A DNA stretch of 64,000 bases. Source: Piper betle (Eukaryota > Streptophyta > Magnoliopsida > Piperales > Piperaceae). This document shows positions 48,974 to 59,933 of the stretch, piece after piece. The stretch covers positions 18,425 to 82,424 of the forward strand of contig JAURVB010013122.1 of NCBI GenBank assembly GCA_033002965.1. Direction: 5' to 3'. Position numbers and translations under genes: made by a program. Every line of letters begins with the position of its first letter. The first letter of the stretch is position 1. The notes beneath the pieces were generated by a model that saw nothing but the letters and a program-made list of their open reading frames with translations, was not told where the DNA came from and did no database searches.

Positions 48974-49083
48974 CTTAAATCGAACCATGACCGATCGACT
49001 TGATAACCAACCATATCGGTTCATCTATATTTATTTTATAATATTTAGGTTCGAGTCTTGTAATAAAAATCATGGTTTTCACA

Positions 49084-49212
49084 GTATGAATTTAATTTGT
49101 ACGGTTTAAACAAATTTACGTCATGGATTTATTCGTGATGTTAGAAAATTAATTTCCGTGGCATTTAGTTTTTATATTATAACACTTGGCCTGTGGTTCG
49201 AAATGGGCGGGA
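49084..49212 (+). mobile_element. D/A-type LTR, second part
   Basis: Resumes after the A2 insertion: GTTAGAAAATTAATTTCCGT, GGCATTTAGTTTTTATATTA, ACACTTGGCCTGTGG..GGGCGGG, matching the end of D at 5950-6020. The last TTACA is lost at the junction with the E LTR. Confidence 0.7.
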
Positions 49213-49710
49213 ATCTCAAAAAGTGCTGAGGTTTATGGGTGCTGCAATGCAACGCATGTCTAAACGTCTGTATTCAAAGGCCACTAAAGGTAAGTACCTG
49301 ACAGTACTCGGCCTCTGTGCTTAGGGGCATGTAATATATAGAGGATGTAGGGGGCTTTATTATGCTGGTTTTCCAAAGCATGGGATAGTTTAGAAAGTGT
49401 TGAGAGAGGCATATGACCAGTCAACATAGGAAGCTATCGAAAATATCAATGTTTTATTTTTACATGAGATTTAATCTGCCAGTTTCATATGTAGTTATTT
49501 ATGGACTATTAACACTTGTCACTGACATTGTTTTATTATATATATAGGTGTGAACTAGACTGAATAAGAATTGTCGGTATGACGGAGGAGCGGCGATGCC
49601 GCTTTGCAACATGTATCTGCCGAGTGACAAAAATGAACGTGTTATGATAATTTGATGTTAATATGGTTTGGAATGCACGCTGTATCATGATATGAGATGT
49701 GACATGGTTG

Positions 49711-49753
<43 letters not shown>

Positions 49754-50190
49754 CATGATGTGTAATGTTTATATGTCTGGTGATTGTGGTATAGGCAGAT
49801 CCTGTTCAACAATCAAGACCCAACTCAGGAGCATGATGTGAATGATGTATGTGAAACCTATTGTGTTATAATATATTAACAGGGTGTCCCTTATTGCGCT
49901 TTTGGTGCAAACTCAATCCTTTTTTATTTAAAAACCATTGTTTTTTGAATTTACATTGTGTTTGAAATGTTTTGAAATATGTTTCGGTTTATCATAACAA
50001 TCATATAAGATCCTATTAGGTTTAGAGCATCTCTTGTATGCATTGTATGTGAACTTTCCCGTCTTAAGACACTGAGAGTAGATCCCTTCCACTAGAGTTG
50101 GGTTGACCGATTTAATCGAGTTAAGGATGGTTCAGTCCCCAATAACATTTCCAAATTGGTTTGAGAGTAAATTGGATTTGGGGTGTTACA
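49213..50190 (+). mobile_element. 5' LTR (3' half only) of the E-type gypsy element
   Basis: Matches 58850-59851 and 44290-45243: GCAACGCATGTCTAAACG, CACTTGTCACTGACATTG, and the end GGATTTGGGGTGTTACA at 50190, followed by a PBS. The first half is absent, replaced by the D LTR end. It contains a TA microsatellite (49713-49748). Confidence 0.88.
49713..49748. repeat. (TA)n microsatellite
   Basis: About 18 TA units. The matching place in the 3' LTR (about 59370) has none, so it expanded after LTR divergence. Confidence 0.93.
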
Positions 50191-50193
50191 GTT

Positions 50194-50208
50194 TTGGTAT
50201 CAGAGCCG
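50194..50208 (+). promoter_or_regulatory. Primer-binding site, tRNA-iMet type
   Basis: TTGGTATCAGAGCCG starts three bases after the LTR end. It is a perfect match to the usual plant LTR-element PBS complementary to initiator tRNA-Met. Confidence 0.92.
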
Positions 50209-52231
50209 GTTGTTGGTTGATTAACACAGTAAATGTTATTATAGGTTATATGTGTGCGAAGGCTGCTTCGAGTTATGTTGGCAAGTATGTTTCTGTTTTG
50301 TTGTCTTTATTTATAGATTTCTCACCAATCAGTTGCATGGCATTTTGTTCAAGTTGGGATAGTGAACAGTGGCAGAGATGCTGAACAGTGGCATTATGAA
50401 TAGGTTGGGACACTTAGGACACAGAATAGGGCTCCATCGCCTTCTCCACCTTGACATGATAGTCCTAACCATGGACATAGTGAGATAGCATCTAGCCGAC
50501 TAAGGACCATGCCACCACCAGGAGATCCCAGTGTGTCTTGGTTAGGTGTGGTAATGAAAGTCGTTGCCGTGATAGTCATCGCAGTGGTAGTAGTCTACAA
50601 GCTGAGAGAGATGCAACTATGGCTAGATTAGCTAAGGCATAAGTACATATATAATGCAATAAGGAAGACTTCAAGAGAGAGCTCAGGTAGATAGCCCTCC
50701 CAGTAGCCAGAACTGAGAAGAGACCAGCAATGGACGACGAGGCATGAGGAGAGCCTGCATTTCCCATGGGCCCTTCGCTGTTGCCTCCTCCTCTACCATT
50801 GTGTCAGAGGACTACTTTGACAACGGCTCCTCTATTTGCCCTAGTTCAGGTTGGAATGGGTACTGATGTGGGTGGACCCGTAGTAGAAGGCAGCGGCCAA
50901 ACACTAAATGGTAGTGGAGCCGTAGGGTGTAGCAGTATTCCAACAGGGACAAGGCCACAGTTTCCAGGCTTTGAGTTAGTAGAAGGCTCCAATAGATTAG
51001 TTGATATAAGGAATTTGGAATTGTTGCAGTATGAGAGATTTGTGAAGAATAGTGGACATCCATTCTTTGGGAAGTTGGATGTAGTAGAGGCATTCATGTG
51101 GATATCATCAATCATAGGAGTGTTTGACAGTATGACATGCCCAATGGACCACATGGTATGCATCACTACAGAGGCTTCCTAGAATGAGGCTAGAATATGG
51201 TGGGATTCATTGGTGAATTTCACATTTGCTCACAAGCAACCACAAGATGTCACTTGGGAAGAGTTTAGGGCAGAGTTTGATGGGAAATATGTTTCCCCAG
51301 ATGTTAAGAAGAGAAAGGAACGGGAATTTTAGATACTGAAATAGGGCCCCATGACAATGGCCCAGTATAAGGCCAGATTCAAGGCACTAGAAAGGTTTGC
51401 AAAGGATTTGATTCAACAGAAAGGAGAATAGAACGTTATTATGAAGGCCTCAACTATGAGAACCGGATGGGTTATTTGGATAAGAATTTTGCCATTTTTG
51501 GCAATATTGTGAGAGCTACCAATGAAGCAGAGCGAGTTATAGCTACTTGACCTCGCAGAGATTTTGATCAGAAGCAACAACATCCAAGGCCATATCAACC
51601 AAAGGCGGGAGCACAACAAAGGCATTGGACAAATTCTCTTATTGCTATGAGAAACATGAATGGTCAGGTTCAAGACAATAGGCCACCTCCTTATTAGATT
51701 TGTAGATGTCATCATGGAGGTATGTGCAGAGCAGGCACCAATGCATGCTATAGTTGTGGGCAAGTGGGACATCGAGCCTCAGTATGTCCAACTGGCCAGC
51801 GCCAACAGTTAGCACTTCCACCACCTTCATAGAGACTTACACTTCCAGCTTCCACGCAGCAACAACTACAGTGAGACCAACAGGGTCAAGGAAGGGGACA
51901 AAGAGGTTGAGGTCAACAGCCATTGAGACAACAGTAGAGGGGACAAAACCAAAGAGTTTTCATGGCTGCTGTGTGGACTAGACAATAGAGAGGTAGGTAG
52001 CAGGCACCGCTAGCTCAGACATAGGCAGTACCACCAGTAATACCGACTGCCCCAACACAATAGCAGCCAATCATGATGTATGCAACAACAGTAGCATAAG
52101 CACAAGAGTACACAACAGTCATGATAGGTACACTTCTTATAGGTTTTGTACCTGCACAATATCATATGCACTCACAGATATAATTGGAGGTAAGATAGAA
52201 GACTTTGGACATTCACTGTTAACGTCCACTT
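50209..52231 (+). pseudogene. gag pseudogene of the E-type element (core plus CCHC knuckle)
   Basis: The leader runs to about 50400. The frame 50766-51182 gives the gag core: ELLQYERFVKNSGHPFFGKL, DVVEAFMWISSIIGVFDSMT. After a stop the same frame continues ARIWWDSLVNFTFAHKQPQD, VTWEEFRAEFDGKYVSPDVK, KRKEREF and MTMAQYKARFKALERFAKD. A frameshift near 51410 leads to RRIERYYEGLNYENRMGYLD, and at about 51705-51790 comes the nucleocapsid knuckle ACYSCGQVGHRASVCPTGQ (CX2CX4HX4C intact), followed by a Gln-rich region. There are several in-frame stops (for example 51181, 51330, 51343). Gag is clearly better preserved than in F1. Its 3' end is cut from protease by a TRIM. Confidence 0.9.
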
Positions 52232-52740
52232 TCTTAGGCCCTTTGAGCCCCCAACCAAAGGGCCCCCAAAAGGGACTTGTAATAGGTGTCATGGGCCTCT
52301 CTTAATCTAAAAGTTAACTCAAGGAATAAGGCTTTCCAATTAGCCTATATACAACTCACCAACATCATCCACGACCGTTGTGGGATAAATCCAACAACTC
52401 CCCTTCACACATTGGGTGACCTTGAAACCCCGAAACAATCATCGTCTGGCAATTAGACGGCACCCACCTGGCAAACTCCCCTCAAGGAAGAACCCATAAA
52501 GGAGACAACCACAATCGTTGTAGGCAAACCGAACCAGGCTCTGATACCACTTGTTAGGCCCTTTGGGACCCAACCAAGCTCTGATACCACTGTTGGGCCC
52601 TTTAGGCCCCTAAAAGGGACTTGCAATAGGTGTCACTGGCCTCTTTTAATCTAAAAGTTAACTCAAGGAATAAGGCTTTCCTATTAGCCTATATACAACT
52701 CACCAACATCATCCACGACTAATGTGGGATACACCCAACA
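52232..52740 (-). mobile_element. TRIM retrotransposon with duplicated PBS, TSD CACTT
   Basis: Miniature LTR element on the minus strand, 509 bp. The 5' LTR is 52591-52740 (minus: TGTTGGGTGTATCCCACA...GGGCCCAACA), the PBS 52576-52590 (minus: GTGGTATCAGAGCTT), then a second LTR-end/PBS copy at 52535-52575 (minus: CCTAACAAGTGGTATCAGAG), a non-coding middle, and the 3' LTR 52232-52396 (minus: TGTTGGATTTATCCCACA...). Identical CACTT at 52227-52231 and 52741-52745. No coding capacity. It interrupts the protease region of the E-type element. The outermost base(s) of the 3' LTR are mutated (CTTAGG for TGTTAGG). Confidence 0.92.
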
Positions 52741-55700
52741 CACTTCTTCCTGTAGTGTTATGGCTACGGGTGAGTGTGTGCGTAATGTCCTATTAAAATT
52801 CAATAGTGACAATTAGTATCAAATCTAATATTGTTCAGGATAAAGGAATTCGTGTGATATTTGACATGGATTGGATGTCCAGACAAAAAGCTATGATAGA
52901 TTGTCGAAGGAAAAAGGTGACTTTCTTTCTGAAAGGAGTTGCTTTTTCTTCCAGGGTTAGGGCAGAGACAAGGAACGAGGATGGATATCTTATCAAAATG
53001 CAGTAGGGGAATTGAACATAGGTAGCGAATGGATGATGGCAGCTTTTGTATAGACTTAGTAGAGGAGTTCAAGGGATAGATGGAGCCTTTTGCAATTCCA
53101 TTGGTCAGGGATTCCAGACAAAATCATAGAGTTGCCCCAAGAGAGATAGGAGGATCTTTCAATTGAGTTCATGTCAGGAACAACACCAATTTCTAGAGCC
53201 CTATATAGGATGCACCTCTTGAGCTCAAGGACCAGCTGCACACACTATTGGACCAAGGGTTTATTAGACCTCGTGTGTCTCCATGGGGTGCACTAGCATT
53301 ATTTGTGAGGAAGAAGGATGGAAGCATGTATTTATGCATCGATTATAGTATGCTAAACCATGTGACATTAAGAATAGATACCCTCTTCCCTGCATTGACA
53401 ATTTATTTGATCAGTTGAGCTTAGCAGTTATTTTCATGAAGATTGATTTGAGGTCTTGATGTCGTCAGTTGAAGATTAGAGCAAAAGATATTCCAACGGC
53501 CACATTTGGGAAAAGATATGGAAGATTAGAGCAGAAGATATTCCAAAGACCGTATTCAAGACAAGATATGACCATTATGAGTTTTTGGTCATGCTTGGGT
53601 TGACCAATGCTATAGCAACATTCATGGACTTGATGAATAGAGTGTTCAATTCATATTTAGATTAGTTTGTGATCGTCTTTATGGATGATATACTGGTATA
53701 TTCTTCATCTAAGGATGCACATGATCAACATCTTTGGATAGTGTTGCAGCTGAGGGAGCTTAGATTGTAAGAAAAGTTTTCAAAGTGTAGTCTTTGGCTC
53801 TCTGAGGTGCATTTTCTAAGACACATTGTGTTAGCAACAGGTATTGTAGTAGATCTAGTGAAGATAGAGGTAGTTGTACAGTAAGAACAACCGAAGACAC
53901 TTTCAAAGGTTCAGAGTTTCCTTGGCATACCTAGATACTACAAATGGCCCTTTCAGGGTTTTTCTTCTATAGCAATTCCTCTTACATGACTGACTATGAA
54001 GGAGGACCGATTCATATTGGCAAATGAGTGGGAGTAGAGTTTTAGGGCACGGAGGAGAGATTGACTTCAGCGCCTTTACTCACATTGCTATAAGGACACA
54101 AAGAGTTTGCAATTTACACAAATGCCTCAGGCATTGGTCTAGGTTGTATTTTGATGCAGAGGGATAAGGTTATTGCCTATGCATGTCATCAGCTAAATAT
54201 GCATGAGCATAACTATCTTGCACATGACCAGGAACTTGCAGTATTAGGATTTGAATAGCTAACAAAGGAGATGGTTGGAGCTATTAGCAGATTATGAGAT
54301 TGACATGGCATAGCATGAGGGCAAAGCTAGCATGGTAGAATATGTTTTGAGCAGGAAGCCATATTTACGTTCAGGGGGATTGGAAGTAGTTTCAGTGACT
54401 CATTGTGCTACAAGCCATAGACAATTAGTCGAAATGTTGGCATGACTTACAATTTAGCTAAGTGTGCTTGAATAGATGAGAGCTGCACAAGAAGAACATG
54501 AGTAGGTGAATTAATGGCTAGAACAGAGGATTTATAGAGATTTGACTAGAGATGCAGATGGAGTGGTTAGATTGAGAGGTCGATTATTCATACTTGATGT
54601 CCTAGAGTATTCCAGACGTCACAATATGATTCTTCATAGAGCCCATATGTAGAGATGTATAGTGCATCCGGGTGGAGTGCAGATGTACCACAATGTATGA
54701 CAAACATATTGGTGGCTAGGATTGAAAAAGAAGTGTTTGACATAGTTGCCAGATGTCTAGTATGTCGGCAAGTGAAAGCAGAGCATGTTCAATTTTGTAG
54801 TTGGTTTGCTTAAGACCCATCAACAAAGAGATGCAATATGGGTCAAAATAGATCAACTCATAATGAATGCACATTTTATACCTATTAGGATGGATTACCC
54901 ACTGGCCACTTTAGCCATATTGTACAGATATTTGATAGTTAGGCTACATGGATTTTCATTGGAGATTATATTAGACAGGGATTTGAGATACACATCCTGC
55001 TTTTGGAGACCACTCCAAGCAGCTATGGCGATTGAATTGATGTTCAGTGCAACCTTCCATCCTCAGACAGATGGGCAAACTGAGTGAACCATCTTGATAT
55101 TAGAGCATTTGCTTTGCGCATGCATGTTGGTTTTTTGTGGCAATTGGGAAGAGCATTTGCCTCTGGTACAGTTCTCATATAATAATAGTAATCAGGCTAG
55201 TATAAGAATGACACCAATTGAGGCATTATAGAGTAGACCATGTCAATCTATAGTATGTTGGGTACTAGGTAGGGAACCAATGATAGTTGATCAAGAAGAA
55301 AATGACGTCAACTCAAGATTGATAGAGAAGTTATGCCTATCAATGCCGGCATGAGGTTCATTTCATGGTAGGAGGTCATGTTCTTCTGAAGGTCTCTCTG
55401 ACTGAGGGAAAGATGAGATTCGGGATGCGAGGGAAACTCAATCCGTGATATATTGGACCATTTGATGTGTTAGAACATATTCGGAAAGTGGCTATCAACT
55501 AGCATTACTGCCTCATCTATCAACTGTACATAATGTACTCCACGTCTTATTGTTGAAGACGTACCACCCAGACAACTCTCATGTCCTCAGTTTCAAAGAG
55601 ATAGAGCTGCAACCTGGCCTAACATATCTAAATGATGCAGTCAAGATTGTTGATCGCCGAGTGAAGGTTCTTTGAAAAAGTGGTTTCCCTAGTACAAGTG

Positions 55701-55883
55701 CAGTGGACTTGACGAGGAGTTGAAAAGTTTACATGGGAACGTGAAGATGATCTTAAGAAGAAATATCCAGAGATATTTGAAAAACCAGCTTCATGACCAA
55801 GTAATCCAACTTGAGATTTTGTTTTTCCAGATTATTGATGAGTTTGCAGCCACCTTCAGTTAACATTTCGTGGACAAATTTTT
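52741..55883 (+). pseudogene. pol pseudogene of the E-type gypsy element (PR, RT, RNase H, IN, chromodomain-like)
   Basis: Protease tail: VIFDMDWMSRQKAMIDCRRK at about 52858. [23 protein letters not shown] (53250-53320), [42 protein letters not shown] (about 53579), then the catalytic FMDDILVYSS at about 53678, where FMDD replaces the usual Y/F-x-DD. Thumb: VQSFLGIPRYYKWPFQGFSS (about 53910). RNase [21 protein letters not shown] (about 54105), then a deletion after QELAVLGFE (about 54250). Integrase: VHPGGVQMYH (about 54660), core WVKIDQLIMNAHFIPIRMDY and FSATFHPQTDGQTE (about 55035). Tail: KIVDRRVKVL and FTWEREDDLKKKYPEIFEKP (about 55730), a chromodomain-like end. Numerous stops, frameshifts and a 50-bp duplication at 53471-53570. 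Confidence 0.92.
53471..53570 (+). repeat. 50-bp tandem duplication inside RT
   Basis: Two adjacent 50-bp copies (53471-53520 and 53521-53570) start GAAGATTAGAGCA and differ at about 9 positions. 50 is not a multiple of three, so the duplication shifts the RT frame. Copy 2 is the one that continues into the conserved EFLVM region. Confidence 0.88.
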
Positions 55884-55897
55884 ATAAGGAGGAAAGG
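55884..55897 (+). promoter_or_regulatory. Polypurine tract of the E-type element
   Basis: ATAAGGAGGAAAGG lies after the pol end and directly before 3' LTR sequence. Confidence 0.8.
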
Positions 55898-57535
55898 TTG
55901 ACTCGAGTGAGGGTTTTATACTAGTGAATCAGTGGTTTAGTCATTGGTTCGATTCTACTCAATTTCAAAATGCATACGCTGATCCGAGGCTGGTCATGTG
56001 TTATGAGCGATGAATGTCAAGTGTACCCGAATATATGATGATAACGTCAATAACACATTAGGAAAAAGAATTATTGGAATATACGACAATAGGCCAGTTT
56101 TTTATTATCATTTTATACATGTGACCGTAGAATTAGTTTTATGCCGATGACCATGTTACGATGCGTTAGTTAGCATTTTGGGTTGGTTGGTAGGCTTAGA
56201 ACATGTCATTTTATGCTTATTGAGTGTAGCTTATTTTATGATATTGTATCATATTTTATTTTATACTTTTTCTGAATTTATTTATTATTTTTGAGTCAAG
56301 TTTAATTTACAAAACTACCATTACCTTATATTTTCTCCTTGGCGATAATTTTTTTCTCACCGCATTGAACCCTACCTGACCGCCATATCTCCTTCAACCC
56401 GACAACGTCCTCACCCCCAATGCCAGCTGCGTCACTGCCGGTAGCCTTCTTCGACCACAACCGCCTGAACGCCGTTGCCACAGACCCTTGCCCTCACTTT
56501 CCTCTACCTTCCCCGCCCTTGAAATGATTACCACCACCAAACAAGCCTCAGTTTACCTCCCTCATTGTTGTTGACACCTATCCGGCTGGATTCCCTGCCT
56601 CAGTTGGTTTGCCGGAAGTTTCTTCCACTGAATGTCACTCGGTCGCCACTAGCAACCATCGTTGCAGCCGGCCAGGTACCTGTAGGCCTAGTCCTCTCCC
56701 TCCTTGACTTACCTCTTTGTCAATCACCTCCTAGGGTTTAATTCAAACCCCAGCAGTCTATCCAACCGTAGCCGACCTGTCAGTCGTTGTCGATTGTTGT
56801 TGCCGATGACGCTAGTTATACCGATTTTTATTTAATAACATCATACACTATTAATTGTTCGATGTATATGATAATTATAATTATGGTAAAATTGATGTGA
56901 CAAAGAAATTAAATACATGGAATCCAAACTGGTGATTCTACGTACACTTTACTATGATTTAGTTGTTCATGAATTGAAGTGACAAGAATGTTATTTAATT
57001 GTTAGCAGCTTGATTATGATATGGATGATTGTCATGTTAAATATTGTGATAACTTTGTGTTATAATATTGATGAATGCTTCTTGTTAGACACTTTAATGT
57101 GATTTGGAAAGTTTATCATAACTAACTCGATCAGGATTGGATGCCCTAGTTAGTGAATTTGCAAGATTTATGTTGTGCATTTTACATGAGTTATGGTGAT
57201 GATAGCTGCTGCAGTGGATATAGTGATTTGATGTATATTACCAGTTATGATATGATGATGCATCATACAGGGTATTAGCATTTAGATTTGACGTGAATGT
57301 ACTGAGTAGGAGCTCGCCGCCTAGGTTTGAGACCCAACTTAGAGCTTCTACCAAGTCCATTTAGGACTCGCTCCTTGATTTAAGATCTCCTCTATCAAGT
57401 TTTCATTTGATTGGTACAGGATGTGGTGAGTGGTAGATTTATTGAATTCCACTTAACACGGGCAACTTTACTGAATGTTTTTCGGATTAAAAACCTTCAA
57501 AGATGAGATCCCTCAAGTTTGTTTCAAAAATCATG
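55898..57535 (+). mobile_element. 3' LTR of the E-type element, first part
   Basis: It begins TTGACTCGAGTGAGGG: compared with E copies at 42351 and 61403, the opening TGTAAAACCCAC is mostly deleted. It continues GGTTTTATACTAG, CGAATATATGATGATAACGT, a C-rich leader 56330-56780 and GGAGCTCGCCGCCTAGG near 57310. Cut at about 57535 by the inverted D LTR. Confidence 0.87.
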
Positions 57536-58610
57536 TATATGAAACTAAATATCTCATAAATTAATTTTCTATTAATTGCCAAGATTTTAAAAACCATGAC
57601 ATAAAATATAATATAATAAATGCTCGGAATAATCTAATCCCTATGAACAAAACGAAAATCCCACTGTCATGTAAACAATCTAGAGGAAAGAATAGTCAAA
57701 TAATAGAGTCATCTAGCTGTCCCAACTCTACCCATCCTTCCATGCTCATACCTACGGAGGCAATTCCGTGTTAATGATAAAAACACTAAGTCATATAATT
57801 ACAAGAAAAAATTAATATATTCTCTAACATCATTAATTTGACTGTTAGTTATTATAGTCCTATGCTGAGCTATTAATATGCTGGGAGGGTGGCACCCGTC
57901 CAACTACAATCCCATGTATGCGCAAACACGTTACATGGTCCTTGGCCAGTAGTTACCGATATTTGTCATTGACTCACCTTCTAGGTATCACAAGTGCATA
58001 ATGAGACGTCTTGCGCTACTCCGCCCTGTCACCCCTTTTGGAATGTGGGTAGGTATTTAATCTTTCAAGAATTTTAAGGGTGTTGACTTGTGTTGGGCTG
58101 AGTCAATTCTTTGACCCCAATTGCGCTCGGCACATGATGGTTGAATTTTGAGTAATTATATATACCCGGAATTGTGATGAGGCATCTACAACTATGACAC
58201 TCGATCCTAATATAAATAAAACTTCTTGAAAGCCTGTCCTTTGTGAACCAAATGTGCTCACAAACTATCAAGTCGATGTTTTATTTAACAATCAACAAAA
58301 TTCTTCTTTATATAGAAGAATATGTGTAGAATTCAAGAAGTCATTACATTAAATTTTATAAATATGTGTGAAATTCAAGAAGTCACTACATTAAATTTCA
58401 TAGAAAAGAACATAATCATACATAATTATATTGAATACCAACTATTAGTGTGATAATGAAAAGTCAAAACTGACTATTGGCTTAATGCGAATGGGTCCCA
58501 ATCTCAAAAATTCAATCCCAAAAATTAATTTAATTAAATAATATTTAAGATTCATTCTAAGATTTACAAAACCCTAAATAAAATAACCTATTTATTTTCA
58601 CGGTTTTGCA
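57536..58610 (-). mobile_element. D LTR, inverted, nested in the E-type 3' LTR
   Basis: Reverse complement of 4774-6029: minus strand TTGCAAAACCGTG..., conserved TATA (58307-58314), CACCATG..GAGCGCAAT-like block near 58130, module near 57880 (GCTGGGAGGGTGGCACCC, palindrome damaged), GGAATTGCCTCCG at 57759. The terminal about 40 bp (TGTAACAACCCGCACG side) are missing at 57536. No TSD recognised. Confidence 0.87.
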
Positions 58611-59851
58611 AATTAGCTCTAAATCAAGTTGCCTTCCAGCCTACCATTTTCCTCCCTACCTAGCCCTATTGTATGAGTTTTATAATTTTTTTTAGTGAGA
58701 AGTGAGATGGGGAAATAGACACGCACATACCATGAGAGGGCGCATGTGTGAGTCACAGCAGGTGTTGGATTGGTAGGGAGGCCTTTCCATTCTAGAGGGA
58801 TCCAGGCAACTCTATATTTTTGAGCTTTTTCAAACCTAGAGAAGTGTAGAGCTTTATGAGTACTGCCATGCAGCGCATGTCTAAACATGTGGATTTAAAG
58901 GGTACTAAAGGCGACTACCTAAGAGTACTCAGCCTCTATGAGGATGTAGAGAGCTTTAGTATGCTAGTTTTCCTGAGCGTGGGATAGTTCAGAAAATGCT
59001 AGAGAGGAATCAGACCAGTCAACATAGAATGCTATCAAAGCTATAGCTTGATGGCTACTTAGAACTTGCTTTGATGAGTGTTCTAATAAAGCTATAAATG
59101 TTTTATTTTAACATGGAAGTCAGCTTTTATGAGCCAGTTTGATATTTAGTTACTTCTAGATAAGTAACACTCATTACTAACATTTTCTTATTATAAATAT
59201 CGGTGAGAATCAGACTGAATGAACTATGTTGGTAGAACAGAAGAGCATGCAGCTTTGCACACATTTATGTATTGAGTGATGAAAATGAACATTTTATGAT
59301 GTCTTGATGTTAATATGGTTTGGAATGTAAAATTTATCATGATATGAGATGTGGCATGGTTGCTAGGTAAATTATAGCATGATGTACAATGTTTATATGT
59401 CTGATGATTTTGGTAATAGGCTGATCATGTTCTACAGATGGGTCAAGACCCAACTCAAAAGCATGATGTGAATGATGTATGTGAAACATGTTGTGTTATA
59501 ATATATTATGAATATATATATTTCTACATATATAATGTTGACAGGGCATCCTTTATTTCACTTTTAGGGGAAACTCTGTCCATTTTGATTTAAAAATCAA
59601 TGTTTTCCAAATTTGCATTGTGCTTGAATTATTTTGAAATATGTTTTTGTTTGTCATAACATACATATATGATCCGATTAGGTTTAGAGCATCTCATGTA
59701 TGCATTGTATGTGAACTTTCTTGTCTTAAGACACAAGAGCAAATCCCATCCGTTAGGGTTGGATTGACCGATTTAATTGAGTTAAGGATGATTCGGTTCC
59801 CAATAACATTTCCAAATCGGTTTGAGAGCGAACTAGATTTGGGGTGATACA
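58611..59851 (+). mobile_element. 3' LTR of the E-type element, second part
   Basis: Continues E sequence after the D insertion: AAATCAAGTTGCCTTCCAGCC, GCAGCGCATGTCTAAACATG, CACTCATTACTAACATT, TTTCACTTTTAGGGGAAACT, and ends GATTTGGGGTGATACA. It is the partner of 49213-50190. Many substitutions separate the two, so the insertion is old. Confidence 0.88.
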
Positions 59852-59933
59852 GGTAGCCTCCTTCTCATTCGAGTCACCATAAGCTTCTTTTCCTTGGAAG
59901 TGCTTACCATATTTGAGTTGTCCCGTAAAACCC
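59852..59933 (-). pseudogene. Fragment of the gag-like remnant seen at 24.8 kb
   Basis: The minus strand reads NSNMVSTSKEKKLMVTRMRR, closely parallel to SKEKEPMVTLRRRMPP at about 24815-24870. About 80 bp survives between two E LTRs. It suggests this element type was the local target before the E insertions. Confidence 0.5.

Larger units (their letters stand above)
47330..49083 (-). mobile_element. A2 solo LTR, 1754 bp, TSD GTATG
   Basis: Plus-strand ends are TGTAATGACCCGGCC and ATGGTTTTCACA, flanked by identical GTATG at 47325-47329 and 49084-49088. The left part has the A-type CCCACAGTCTTAGACCG and GAGGCAATTCCGCATTAGTG. The right 480 bp match 21100-21555 closely. A 109-bp tandem array (47703-48205) occupies the place where other A LTRs have the palindromic module. 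A 61-bp array lies at 48797-48973. No coding region. Confidence 0.93.

Noticed and set aside
48719..49109. Frames with repeated SPFIKFSHPIIHWYFLG-type peptides
   Set aside because: Direct result of the 61-bp tandem repeat in the A2 solo LTR.
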